Below, piece by piece: positions 52,305 to 61,506 of a DNA stretch of 64,000 bases. The stretch lies in the NCBI RefSeq assembly GCF_049608145.1, contig NZ_JBMYXF010000008.1, positions 1 to 64,000 of the forward strand. The letters run 5' to 3'. The translations under genes and the position numbers were made by a program. The notes beneath the pieces were generated by a model, which saw only the letters and a list, made by a program, of their open reading frames with translations, ran no database searches and had not been told where the DNA came from. Within the stretch, counting starts at the first letter, position 1; each line of letters opens with the position of its first letter. The stretch is from Halocynthiibacter sp049608145 (GTDB lineage Bacteria > Pseudomonadota > Alphaproteobacteria > Rhodobacterales > Rhodobacteraceae).

Positions 52305-52970
52305 TTAAAAATCAAGGTCAGCATAATGCGCAGGCGGTGGAAAACCAGACACCTGATCCGCCAAAATGGAACGAAACGCCGGACGCGATTTTATCTTGGC
52401 GTACCAATCTTTCACCGTCGCGGACCGGTTCCAGTCCACATCTGAAATATAGTCTAACGCTGACAAATGTGCAGCAGCGGCGAAATCAGCAAGGGTCATC
52501 ACGTCACCGGCCAACCAGCGTCTCTGATCCAAAAGCCAGGCCATATAATCAATGTGAAATTTGATCGCCTTTGCGCCCGCTTTCACATTCTTACTGTCCG
52601 GATAACCCTGTTTGGTAACCTTCTTGTTCACCCGTTCATACAACAGATTAGATGTCACCTCATTGTGGAACTTATCATCAAACCAGGACACAAGCCGGCG
52701 CACTTCATAGCGCGCCTGGGGGGCGGTTGGCATCAAAGAAGGGGTTGGAAACTGTTCTTCGATATATTCGCAGATCGCAGCACTTTCCGAATACAACCCA
52801 CCATCCATTTTCAGAACAGGCACTTTTCCCGCCGGATTACGGCGCAGAAAATCAGGGTCCTGTTCCCAATAGCGTTCTTCAACCAGCTCCACCTCAAGCC
52901 GTTTTTCTGCAAGGCTCAACCGGACTTTGCGGCAAAACGGCGACAGGGGAACGTGATACAGACGGATCAT
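52305..52970 (-). CDS. Glutathione S-transferase family protein
   Basis: 221 residues from ATG 52970 (a TTG at 52979 is possible). The thioredoxin-like domain has VPLSPFCRKVRLSLAEKRLEVELVE, NPAGKVPVLKMDGGLYSESAAICEYIEEQ, and the alpha-helical domain ends with WLAGDVMTLADFAAAAHLSALDYI. The Ser-Pro-Phe-Cys in the first strand makes it a GST or glutaredoxin-like form that may use Cys as the catalytic residue. Substrate is unknown. It lies between queG and mtgA. Confidence 0.9.
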   Translation of the reverse strand: MIRLYHVPLSPFCRKVRLSLAEKRLEVELVEERYWEQDPDFLRRNPAGKVPVLKMDGGLYSESAAICEYIEEQFPTPSLMPTAPQARYEVRRLVSWFDDKFHNEVTSNLLYERVNKKVTKQGYPDSKNVKAGAKAIKFHIDYMAWLLDQRRWLAGDVMTLADFAAAAHLSALDYISDVDWNRSATVKDWYAKIKSRPAFRSILADQVSGFPPPAHYADLDF

Positions 52971-53028
52971 ATGAATCAAATGCTCTTTTCAGGGTTCTTC
53001 TTTTCTTTCGCCCGAAGTGGCCCATAAA

Positions 53029-53829
53029 TCAAGGCGCAAAACATCCGGCACGGCCATCATTGCGAATAAGCGCCGCCCCATCCGACACAGATCCGGCACG
53101 TCGGCGCTGCCAATCGCTGGGCTCACTGGCTGACCGTCCCTTCGGATCGGGCAACACAGTCACCAGACGCGCCGCCTGACGCGCGCTCAGGTCTGCGGCG
53201 TTCACGCCAAAATAATGCACCGAAGCGGCTTCTACCCCAAAGACGCCCTCATCAAATTCCGCAACATTCAGGTATACTTCAAGAATACGTTCTTTTGACC
53301 AGATCAGTTCCACAACAGGCGTCATCATCGCCTCAAGTCCTTTGCGAATCCAACTGCGCCCCTGCCAAAGATAGACATTCTTCACCACTTGTTGGCTGAT
53401 CGTTGATCCGCCACGCCGCGCCCCGCCGGACAATGCATCCCGCAAAGCCGCACCATCAAATCCCCAATGATTACAGAAATTCGCATCCTCGGCGGCAACA
53501 GCAGATCGCGCCATCACAGGGGCAATGTCTTCAAGCCGCACCCATTCATGATCCAACTGGCCCAGACGATGGGTTTCAGAAATCATATAGGGGGTCATAC
53601 GGGGGTTAACCGCCAGGTAGAACAATGCAGCCAGCACGTTCAGAACCAAAAGCCCGCCAAGAATACGAACAGGCCAGCGTAAGACACGCCAGATCCTTGC
53701 CATACGTGACGGCCCTGTCTTTTTGGAAGATTTACGCGGTTTACGTGTGGATTTAGCCGAAGAGGTTTTCTTCGCCGTACCGCCTTTACCCGCGTTGCCT
53801 GTGGTTTTTTTTGTCGTTTTCTCTGTCAC
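53029..53829 (-). CDS. mtgA: Monofunctional biosynthetic peptidoglycan transglycosylase MtgA
   Basis: 266 residues. A long Lys/Thr/Ser-rich cytosolic N-terminus (1-40) precedes a single membrane helix (about 50-73) and a GT51 domain (about 80-230): catalytic Glu in AAEDANFCNHWGFDG, then RGGSTISQQVVKNVYLWQGRSWIRKGLEAM and ERILEVYLNVAEFDEGVFGVEAAS. It polymerises lipid II into glycan strands at the inner membrane. The C-terminal tail (GRSASEPSDWQRRR and so on) is longer than usual. Confidence 0.93.
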   Translation of the reverse strand: MTEKTTKKTTGNAGKGGTAKKTSSAKSTRKPRKSSKKTGPSRMARIWRVLRWPVRILGGLLVLNVLAALFYLAVNPRMTPYMISETHRLGQLDHEWVRLEDIAPVMARSAVAAEDANFCNHWGFDGAALRDALSGGARRGGSTISQQVVKNVYLWQGRSWIRKGLEAMMTPVVELIWSKERILEVYLNVAEFDEGVFGVEAASVHYFGVNAADLSARQAARLVTVLPDPKGRSASEPSDWQRRRAGSVSDGAALIRNDGRAGCFAP

Positions 53830-53947
53830 CCTTCAGCAATCCCATATGCCAAGGGGCAAGGTCAACCGCACAACGCCGCAAAAGCAGTTTGTCGCCAGGG
53901 GGCAATGATAGAAACATTCCGCATTTTCGGAATACGCCACCGTAAAC

Positions 53948-53980
53948 AAAACGGGCCGGTGCATTTCTGCAACCGGCCCG
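53948..53980 (-). terminator. Intrinsic terminator of gltB
   Basis: On the minus strand CGGGCCGGT pairs with ACCGGCCCG, with an inner TGC/GCA pair, followed by TTTTGTTTAC. It lies just past the gltB stop. The rest of the 156-base gap to mtgA is empty. Confidence 0.87.
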
Positions 53981-53985
53981 CTGTT

Positions 53986-56900
53986 TTATTCCGCTGCAAT
54001 TACTTCAAGTGGTGCAGGCAAATGCGCCAGCATTTCCTTTGGACAGATCTGCACGAAATTCGCACGCTCCAGATCCCAGTGTTGCAGGATGTCCCCCGCC
54101 TTACGGCTGCCGGTTTCATCATAGTGGTTCTCGATCAGCCCTTTCAGCTGATCTTCCCAATGCGGATGTGTCACCGGGTTCGCAACCAAGGTTTCATGGT
54201 TCATCAGCGCATCAACTGTCCCTTCAGGGTCGTAAATATACGCCATCCCACCGGTCATCCCCGCGCCAAAGTTCGCACCAATGGACCCAAGGATCACCGC
54301 AACACCACCGGTCATATATTCGCAACCGTTAGAACCACAGCCCTCAACAACCACGCTCGCACCAGAGTTACGCACAGCGAACCGTTCGCCCGCGCGCCCT
54401 GCCGCCAACAGCATCCCTGCCGTCGCACCATAAAGCACCGTGTTGCCAACAATCGTATTTTCAGATGCGTTCAACGGGCTGTTCATCGGCGGACGCACAA
54501 CGATCATGCCACCAGACAGCCCCTTGCCGACGTAATCATTCGCGTCACCAGACACTTCCAGCTTCAACCCAGGCGCCGCAAACGCGCCCAAAGCCTGCCC
54601 AGCAGAGCCCGTCAATTTCACCGTCAGGTGATCCTGTTGCAGCGAATTGCGCATGCCAAAGTTCTTTACGATATGGGACGATGTGCGCGTACCAACCGTG
54701 CGATGGGTGTTCTGAACCGCGTAATGCAGCTGCATTTTCTCACCATCATTCAAGAACCGCGCCGCATCGCGCACGATTTCCGCATCCAACGTGTCAGGCA
54801 CGAAATTGCGTTCTTTATCACGGTTGTAGATAATATCAGCCGCACCATCGACGGTGATCAACAGCGGGTTAAGGTCCAGCTCATCCAGATGCGCAGACCC
54901 ACGCGAAACCTGTGTCAACAGATCCGCACGCCCGATAATGTCATCCATCGACCGCGCCCCAAGGCTCGCCAGAATTTCACGTACTTCTTGTGCATAAAAC
55001 GTGATCAGGTTCACGACTTTATCTGCATTGCCGGTGAATTTCTTACGTAGATCATCGCGTTGCGTACAAACCCCAACAGGGCAGGTGTTCGACTGACACT
55101 GACGTACCATAATACAGCCCATCGCGATCAGCGCAGCGGTACCAATGCCATATTCCTCAGCGCCCATCATCGCGGCCATAACAATGTCACGCCCGGTGCG
55201 CAAACCACCATCGGTGCGCAGGGTTACACGTTCGCGCAGGTTGTTCATCGCCAGAACCTGATGCGCCTCTGTCAGGCCCATTTCCCACGGCAGACCGGCG
55301 TATTTGATGGACGTTGCAGGCGACGCGCCCGTGCCGCCATTATGGCCGGAAACCAGGATGATATCTGCCTTGGCCTTTGCCACACCAGCAGCGATCGTGC
55401 CAACACCGCTTGAGGCCACCAATTTCACCGTCACCTTACAACGCGGATTGATCTGTTTCAGATCGTAGATCAGCTGCGCTAGGTCTTCGATGCTGTAAAT
55501 ATCGTGGTGCGGCGGCGGTGAAATCAGGGTCACACCTTTGGTCGCATGACGCAGGCGCGCGATCAGGTCGGTCACCTTCATACCAGGCAGCTGACCACCT
55601 TCGCCGGGCTTCGCACCCTGGGCTACTTTGATCTCAAGTTCTTCACATTGGTTCAGGTATTCCGCCGTCACACCGAACCGCCCGGACGCCACCTGCTTAA
55701 TCTTTGCGCTGGGGTTATCACCATTGGGTTCCGGGTGGAAATGCGCCGGATCTTCGCCGCCTTCACCACTGTCAGATTTCGCCCCAATCCGGTTCATCGC
55801 GACGTTCAACGTCTTATGCGCCTCAGGCGAAAGCGCGCCCAAAGACATGCCCGGCGTCACAAAACGCTGGCGAATAGACGTGATGCTTTCCACCTCATCA
55901 ATTGGCACAGGCGCACCCATTGGCTTCACATCCAACAGGTCACGCAAATGGATCGGAGGCAGGCTGCGGATCTTGGCAGAATATTTTTTCCACAACTCAA
56001 AACTGGCATCATTACACGCGGTTTGCAGCAGATGCATTGACTGCGCTTCCCATGCGTGGGTCTCGCCAGATTTGCGTGACTTATAGAAACCACCCACAGG
56101 CAACACGTTGGAACCGCTAAAGAAAGCGCGTGAATGCACTTGTTCCAACTTGCGTTGAATACCCGTGATCCCGATGCCCGAAATCCGGCTGGTCATGCCA
56201 GGGAAATATTCCGCAACCATCGCACGTGACAGGCCGACGGCTTCAAAGTTCAGGCCGCCACGATAGCTGGAAATCACAGAAATCCCCATCTTCGCCATGA
56301 TCTTCAACAGACCCTGATCAATCGCATTGCGATAGCGGCTGACGGCTTCGGTCAGGGAACAATCCAACAAGCCGCGTTCCACACGATCCGCCAAACTGTC
56401 TTCCGCCAGATAGGCGTTCACAATGGTCGCGCCACAGCCAATCAACACAGCAAAATAATGCGGGTCAAGACATTCCGCAGAGCGCACATTCAGCGATGTA
56501 AACGTCCGCAGGCCCTTGCGTGTTAACCATGAATGCACCGCAGACGTCGCCAAAATCATCGGCATGCCCACGCGGTTTTCACCCAGCGCCATATCCGTCA
56601 AAACGATGTGCCCCGCACCGGAACGCACAGCTTCTTCCGCCTCTTTGCGCACCCGCGCCAGGGCATCCGCCAGCGTGCCGTCGGTCGGGAAAGTACAGTC
56701 GATTTCAGCCATCGGCGCGTTGAATTCCGCGACCAGCTTTTCAAACTGCGCATTGCCGACAAATGGGCTTTCCAACACCAGGATTTCGGTCTGCGAGCTG
56801 TCTTCATCCAACACGTTTTTCAGGTTACCAAACCGTGTTTTCAACGACATCACCCGGAATTCACGCAGTGAATCAATCGGCGGGTTTGTCACCTGCGAAA

Positions 56901-58515
56901 ACGACTGTCGGAAGAAGTGGCTCAGCGGGCGGTACTGGTTCGACAGAACCGCGCTTGGCGTGTCGTCGCCCATGGATGCCAGCGCCTCTTTCCCGTCTTC
57001 CGCCATTGGGGCCAGGATTTGTTCCAGCTCTTCCAAACTAAAGCCCGCCGCAATCTGACGTTCGCGCAGGTCATCGCCGCGAAACACGGCTTTTTCTTCG
57101 GTTGCAGCCAGCACGCCGTCAATTTCATTGATCTTGCCAACCCATTCGCCAAAGGGGCGCGATCCCGCCAGCGTATCTTTCAATTCGGTGTCATGAAACA
57201 GGCGCCCGTCTTTCAGATCCACAGCAATCATCTGCCCAGGTCCAAGCGCGCCTTTTTCAACGACAGTGGCCTCGTCAATCGGCACCATTCCAGCCTCAGA
57301 ACCCGCGATCAGCAGACCATCACCGGTTACAACATAACGCATTGGACGCAGACCAGACCGGTCCACACCCGCGCAGACCCAACGCCCATCGGTCATCGCA
57401 AGGGCGGCCGGGCCATCCCAAGGTTCCATCACGGAATTGCAGTAGGAATACATGTCCAGCCAAGGTTGTGGCAGCTGGGTCGAGCTTTTCGACCAGGCCT
57501 CTGGCACCAACATGGTTTTCGCCATAGGGGCAGACCGCCCTGCGCGCACCAAAAGCTCAAAAACAGAGTCTAATGCGGCGGAATCCGATGCACCACCAGA
57601 CACAATCGGTTTAATATCACCCGCGCGATCCCCGAAAAACGCACTGGCCATGCGGATCTCGTGGCTCTTCATCCAGTTCAAATTGCCCTTCAGCGTGTTG
57701 ATTTCACCGTTATGCGCCAACATGCGAAACGGCTGTGCCAACCACCACTGTGGGAAGGTATTTGTGGAATAGCGCTGGTGGTAAATCGCGAAATTCGACT
57801 TAAACCGTTCATCCATCAAATCCGGATAAAATTCTGCAACCTGCTCCGCCAACATCATACCTTTGTAGATGATCGACCGACAGGAAAGCGACGCCAGATA
57901 CAGCTCGCCCACACCCGCTTTTTGCGCCGCTTTTTCGATGCGGCGACGAATGATATACAGCTCGCGTTCAAACGTGTCTTCATCGACGCCCTTGGAATTT
58001 GAGATCAAAATCTGTTCAATCTCAGGCCGCGTCGCATTCGCTTTTTCGCCCAAACAGGTCACATCAACTGGCACATGGCGCCAACCGTAAATGTAATATC
58101 CCATTGCCAAAACTTCGGTTTCGACAATCGTACGGCAGGTTTCCTGCGCGCCGAAATCAGTGCGCGGCAAGAACACCTGACCAACCGCGACCAGTTCATC
58201 CATGCGGGGTTCATGCCCTGTGCGGCGGATCTGATCATAGAAAAACATCACCGGAATTTGCACGTGAATCCCCGCGCCATCGCCGGTCTTCCCATCCGCA
58301 TCCACAGCCCCACGGTGCCAAATCGCCTTCAGCGCATTGATGCCCGCATCAACAACACCGCGCGATGGTTCCCCGTCAATCGAGGCCACAAAGCCCACGC
58401 CACAGGAAGAATGCTCTTCTTCCTCGCGGTACAAGCCATTTTCAGCCATCCACTGCCGCTTCGCCTCTTCCGCGCGCACCCAGTTTTCGTCGTATGTCAG
58501 TTCAGTCTTAGTCAT
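53986..58515 (-). CDS. gltB: Glutamate synthase large subunit
   Basis: 1509 residues. Propeptide end and nucleophile Cys38 are seen in EEEEHSSCGVGFVASIDG, the class II glutamine amidotransferase domain runs to about 420, the FMN/synthase domain follows (LISPPPHHDIYSIEDLAQLIYDL; AKADIILVSGHNGGTGASPATSIKYAG), the [3Fe-4S] cluster motif is CQSNTCPVGVC, and a C-terminal beta-helix domain ends the protein. GltB forms glutamate from glutamine and 2-oxoglutarate with electrons from GltD. It is the last gene of the gltD operon here. Confidence 0.97.
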   Translation of the reverse strand: MTKTELTYDENWVRAEEAKRQWMAENGLYREEEEHSSCGVGFVASIDGEPSRGVVDAGINALKAIWHRGAVDADGKTGDGAGIHVQIPVMFFYDQIRRTGHEPRMDELVAVGQVFLPRTDFGAQETCRTIVETEVLAMGYYIYGWRHVPVDVTCLGEKANATRPEIEQILISNSKGVDEDTFERELYIIRRRIEKAAQKAGVGELYLASLSCRSIIYKGMMLAEQVAEFYPDLMDERFKSNFAIYHQRYSTNTFPQWWLAQPFRMLAHNGEINTLKGNLNWMKSHEIRMASAFFGDRAGDIKPIVSGGASDSAALDSVFELLVRAGRSAPMAKTMLVPEAWSKSSTQLPQPWLDMYSYCNSVMEPWDGPAALAMTDGRWVCAGVDRSGLRPMRYVVTGDGLLIAGSEAGMVPIDEATVVEKGALGPGQMIAVDLKDGRLFHDTELKDTLAGSRPFGEWVGKINEIDGVLAATEEKAVFRGDDLRERQIAAGFSLEELEQILAPMAEDGKEALASMGDDTPSAVLSNQYRPLSHFFRQSFSQVTNPPIDSLREFRVMSLKTRFGNLKNVLDEDSSQTEILVLESPFVGNAQFEKLVAEFNAPMAEIDCTFPTDGTLADALARVRKEAEEAVRSGAGHIVLTDMALGENRVGMPMILATSAVHSWLTRKGLRTFTSLNVRSAECLDPHYFAVLIGCGATIVNAYLAEDSLADRVERGLLDCSLTEAVSRYRNAIDQGLLKIMAKMGISVISSYRGGLNFEAVGLSRAMVAEYFPGMTSRISGIGITGIQRKLEQVHSRAFFSGSNVLPVGGFYKSRKSGETHAWEAQSMHLLQTACNDASFELWKKYSAKIRSLPPIHLRDLLDVKPMGAPVPIDEVESITSIRQRFVTPGMSLGALSPEAHKTLNVAMNRIGAKSDSGEGGEDPAHFHPEPNGDNPSAKIKQVASGRFGVTAEYLNQCEELEIKVAQGAKPGEGGQLPGMKVTDLIARLRHATKGVTLISPPPHHDIYSIEDLAQLIYDLKQINPRCKVTVKLVASSGVGTIAAGVAKAKADIILVSGHNGGTGASPATSIKYAGLPWEMGLTEAHQVLAMNNLRERVTLRTDGGLRTGRDIVMAAMMGAEEYGIGTAALIAMGCIMVRQCQSNTCPVGVCTQRDDLRKKFTGNADKVVNLITFYAQEVREILASLGARSMDDIIGRADLLTQVSRGSAHLDELDLNPLLITVDGAADIIYNRDKERNFVPDTLDAEIVRDAARFLNDGEKMQLHYAVQNTHRTVGTRTSSHIVKNFGMRNSLQQDHLTVKLTGSAGQALGAFAAPGLKLEVSGDANDYVGKGLSGGMIVVRPPMNSPLNASENTIVGNTVLYGATAGMLLAAGRAGERFAVRNSGASVVVEGCGSNGCEYMTGGVAVILGSIGANFGAGMTGGMAYIYDPEGTVDALMNHETLVANPVTHPHWEDQLKGLIENHYDETGSRKAGDILQHWDLERANFVQICPKEMLAHLPAPLEVIAAE

Positions 58516-58576
58516 TTTGGATGTCCTTCTCAGGGTGCCCGCGCAGGGCCTTGGGTGTTCGCGTTATTCGGTATGT

Positions 58577-59293
58577 TCAGCCCGCAGGCTGCAGCGGCAC
58601 GTCAAGCGCCGATAGTATTTCTCCGCAGCCAAATAATGGCGTGTCGGTCAGAAACCCGGTTTCACCCGGGCGGGCAAAGCTGACGGGGGACTGGTTGTAA
58701 CTTGTCCAAGCTTCCTGGTTATTGCGAAATTCACCACGGCCGCCCAGGAACAGGTTGAACTCTTCCAACACATATTCCTGTCCGCGCACTTCGAAAACTT
58801 CTTCGCCGCCGGTCACTTCGCGCAGTTCATAATCACTGCCCAGCAAGGCCTGGCCATCAATCACGGCATCAGCCCCGTTCAAACGATCAAAGCCGGTGAT
58901 ATGTTGTTCCAGCACACCGCGACCAGGAAAATTCAGAACCTGAACAAAGTCATAGCTGTCCACACCATTTCCCAGCAGGTCACTCATGGATTGGCTGTCT
59001 TTTTCAGGCTTTCCCATGAACTCTTGGCGACCACTGATCAGGTTTTCGGAAAACAACCAGCGATATTCATTGTCCACTTGTGATACATAGGTGGGCCCGT
59101 CCTGGTTCAGAACGTAACGCCATTTCACCCCAGCCGGATCGCTTTTGCAGCTCCAGTAATGTTCCACTTCACAGCTGACAGATTGCACGGTCAGAAAGGC
59201 ATTGCATCCCTCAGGCGGGGTTACGTTTCCGGCCTGTGCCGTTCCTACCATGCACATCAGTGCACATGTCGAAAATACGGATTTCATGTTCAT
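58577..59293 (-). CDS. Secreted protein of unknown function between glt genes
   Basis: 238 residues with a signal peptide (KSVFSTCALMCMVGTAQA) and a mature part with several Cys (GCNAFL, SCEVEHYWSC, FGCGEIL). Repeated beta-rich stretches (VKWRYVLNQDGPTYVSQVDNEYRWLFSENLIS; EVRGQEYVLEEFNLFLGGRGEFRNNQE) suggest a single soluble domain. No family is recognised. It overlaps the upstream GFA gene by four bases, so they are co-translated. Conserved in some Roseobacters between gltD and gltB; its role is unknown. Confidence 0.75.
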   Translation of the reverse strand: MNMKSVFSTCALMCMVGTAQAGNVTPPEGCNAFLTVQSVSCEVEHYWSCKSDPAGVKWRYVLNQDGPTYVSQVDNEYRWLFSENLISGRQEFMGKPEKDSQSMSDLLGNGVDSYDFVQVLNFPGRGVLEQHITGFDRLNGADAVIDGQALLGSDYELREVTGGEEVFEVRGQEYVLEEFNLFLGGRGEFRNNQEAWTSYNQSPVSFARPGETGFLTDTPLFGCGEILSALDVPLQPAG

Positions 59294-59745
59294 TTTGAAG
59301 TCTCCCCGTCGCTGTCCAGAACACCGAACATTTCAACACATTGCTGGCGCGTCATCACCGTGCGCCCTTCCCCGGCATAGGCAAAACTATCGGGCTTGTG
59401 ATCGATGTAAATTTCACTGTTCATGGTGAACCCATTGGCCTGATCAAACAGACCCAGCGGGATTTCATAGTTACCGGACCATTTGCTTTCCATCGTGACT
59501 TTGAACCAAAGCCCCGTCCCACAAGTCTTGCACCAGGCACGTTCGGCCCAATCAGAACTTTGCAAACACGAGATATGATCTTCACCGGTCCAGGTTACAT
59601 TGCCTTCAGGCACCGAAACCCCAAGCAAAGCAGACCCCGTCCAGCGACGGCACATTTCGCAATGGCATACACCATATTCAGACGGCATATCACGGGCGGT
59701 AAAGCGCACATTGCCACACATGCATTTGCCGGTCTGTTCTGTCAT
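59290..59745 (-). CDS. GFA-family (glutathione-dependent formaldehyde-activating-like) protein
   Basis: 151 residues from ATG 59745, preceded by GGAGGG eight bases away. The zinc-binding Cys pattern of the GFA family is clear: GKCMCGNVRF (CxCG), VCHCEMCRRWTGSA and WCKTCGTGLWF. Members bind zinc and are thought to act on glutathione adducts such as S-hydroxymethylglutathione. The four-base overlap with the secreted-protein gene ties it to the gltD-gltB unit. Confidence 0.92.
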   Translation of the reverse strand: MTEQTGKCMCGNVRFTARDMPSEYGVCHCEMCRRWTGSALLGVSVPEGNVTWTGEDHISCLQSSDWAERAWCKTCGTGLWFKVTMESKWSGNYEIPLGLFDQANGFTMNSEIYIDHKPDSFAYAGEGRTVMTRQQCVEMFGVLDSDGETSK

Positions 59746-59813
59746 CGCTTTACCCTCCATTTACTTCTGCCAGATTTCAGTCAGCGTCCCTGACATGTTA
59801 AGATTTCAACCCC

Positions 59814-59857
59814 TGCATCCTGTATGCATAATGTATGCATAGGTTGTGCATAGGTTG
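59814..59857 (-). repeat. Four tandem 11-bp units between gltD and the GFA gene
   Basis: On the minus strand the 44 bases divide into CAACCTATGCA, CAACCTATGCA, TACATTATGCA and TACAGGATGCA. All four end in ATGCA and start at the same phase. The array lies six bases past the gltD stop and 68 bases before the GFA start. Confidence 0.85.
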
Positions 59858-59863
59858 ATTACA

Positions 59864-61297
59864 TCACTCTGCAGCCACGCTGGCTGACTCGTTCAGGCTT
59901 TCTAGAATATTGGCGGCTGCATCGCGACCATCCCGGATCGCCCAGACAACCAGGCTGGCACCACGCGCGATATCACCCACGGCCCAGACCCCGGACAAAC
60001 GTGTTTGATGCGTTGCACCATCGGTCAGAACAGTGCCCCAGCGGGTCACTTCCAGCTCTGGCGTATTCCAAAGTGTCGGCAGATCTTCTGGCTCAAACCC
60101 AAGGGCTGTGATCACCAGATCGGCCTCTTCAACATAATCCGCGCCTTCGATCACCTCAGGGCTTTGGCGGCCAGATGCATCCGGCGCGCCCAGACGCATC
60201 TTTTGCACCATCACGCCATTCACCGGATCACCGGCAAAGCCTTTGGGCGCGGCAAGCCAGACGAATTCCACACCTTCTTCTTCGGCATTTGTGGTTTCAC
60301 GAACGGAACCAGGCATATTCGCGCGATCGCGGCGATACAGGCATTTCACAGATGTCGCGCCCTGACGAATTGCGGTGCGCACACAGTCCATCGCCGTGTC
60401 TCCGCCCCCGATCACAACCACTTTCTTACCAGCAGCATTCAGGGTGCCATCATCAAATTCCTCAACATCATCACCAAAGCTTTGGCGGTTGCTGGCGGTT
60501 AGATAATCCAGCGCCTGCACAACACCATCAGAACCCGCGCCAGGTCCCTGTAAGTCACGGGATTTATACACACCAGTCGCCAGAACCACGGCATCATGTT
60601 TGCCCCGGATTGCGTCAAAGGAAATGTCTTCGCCGACATTACAGTTCTGGACAAATTCCACACCGGCCTGCGCCAGTTGGTCATTGCGGCGCATGACAAT
60701 ATCTTTCTCAAGCTTAAAGCCAGGGATGCCATATGTCAGCAAACCACCCGCACGGTCATACCGGTCATAAACCGTCACCTGAAGCCCGGCGCGACGCAGC
60801 ATATCCGCCGCCGCAAGACCGCCTGGGCCTGCGCCAATGATGCCGACAGACTGATCACGTTCACGACGCGGGATACCCGGCGTAACCCAGCCGTTTTCCC
60901 AGGCGGTGTCTGTGATATATTTCTCAATCGCCCCGATGGTCACTGTTTCATGACCGGATTGTTCTATCACACAGCTGCCTTCACACAGGCGATCCTGCGG
61001 GCAAATACGGCCACAGATTTCCGGGAAGGTGTTTGTCGCCTGAGACATTTCATAGGCTTCGCGCAAACGGCCGGTTGCTGTCAGGCGCAGCCAATCAGGG
61101 ATGTTGTTATGCAGCGGGCAGTGATCCTGGCAGTAAGGCACGCCACATTGGCTGCACCGACTGGCCTGCTCTTCGGCCTTGGCCTTGGCGAATTCGGCAT
61201 AGATCTCATTGAAATCTTCATTCCGCACGCTTGCGTCACGCTTTTCAGGCATATCACGTGATACATCTGTAAACTTCAACATAGGGTTCTCTGCCAT
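59864..61297 (-). CDS. gltD: Glutamate synthase small subunit
   Basis: 477 residues. The N-terminal double iron-sulfur domain has CSQCGVPYCQDHCPLHNNIPDW and CGRICPQDRLCEGSC. Two Rossmann motifs follow: IIGAGPGGLAAADMLRRAG (FAD) and VVIGGGDTAMDC (NADPH), then the terminal VWAVGDIARGASLVVWAIRDGRDAA. It passes NADPH electrons to GltB for glutamate synthesis. It is the first gene of the unit gltD-GFA-secreted protein-gltB and divergent from uppP. Confidence 0.96.
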   Translation of the reverse strand: MAENPMLKFTDVSRDMPEKRDASVRNEDFNEIYAEFAKAKAEEQASRCSQCGVPYCQDHCPLHNNIPDWLRLTATGRLREAYEMSQATNTFPEICGRICPQDRLCEGSCVIEQSGHETVTIGAIEKYITDTAWENGWVTPGIPRRERDQSVGIIGAGPGGLAAADMLRRAGLQVTVYDRYDRAGGLLTYGIPGFKLEKDIVMRRNDQLAQAGVEFVQNCNVGEDISFDAIRGKHDAVVLATGVYKSRDLQGPGAGSDGVVQALDYLTASNRQSFGDDVEEFDDGTLNAAGKKVVVIGGGDTAMDCVRTAIRQGATSVKCLYRRDRANMPGSVRETTNAEEEGVEFVWLAAPKGFAGDPVNGVMVQKMRLGAPDASGRQSPEVIEGADYVEEADLVITALGFEPEDLPTLWNTPELEVTRWGTVLTDGATHQTRLSGVWAVGDIARGASLVVWAIRDGRDAAANILESLNESASVAAE

Positions 61298-61460
61298 GGC
61301 TCATCTCCGCTGTGGTCCCGCCCTTCTATACAAGGCATTATCGGTTTAAAAGTCATTATTGCTGACCTATATGTGAAATTTGAAGGAAAATTCAGCCAAA
61401 TCACGTAAGGGCGCGGCAAAATTAGGTCACTAATCAATACCTATCTCTTTGCTTCCCTTT

Positions 61461-61497
61461 CGAATCAACCAGGTTACCTTTAGGGAAAACTGATTCG
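61461..61497 (+). promoter_or_regulatory. Inverted repeat with two GANTC sites before uppP
   Basis: CGAATCA (61461-61467) and TGATTCG (61491-61497) are a perfect 7-bp inverted repeat. Each arm contains a GANTC site (GAATC; GATTC), both substrates of the CcrM encoded in this window. The second arm ends nine bases before the uppP ATG. Confidence 0.45.
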
Positions 61498-61506
61498 AGC
61501 ACGCCA

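Noticed and set aside
53905..55050. 381-codon plus-strand ORF over gltB
   Set aside because: Antisense to a clear glutamate synthase gene; the translation is rich in Arg and His and lacks motifs.
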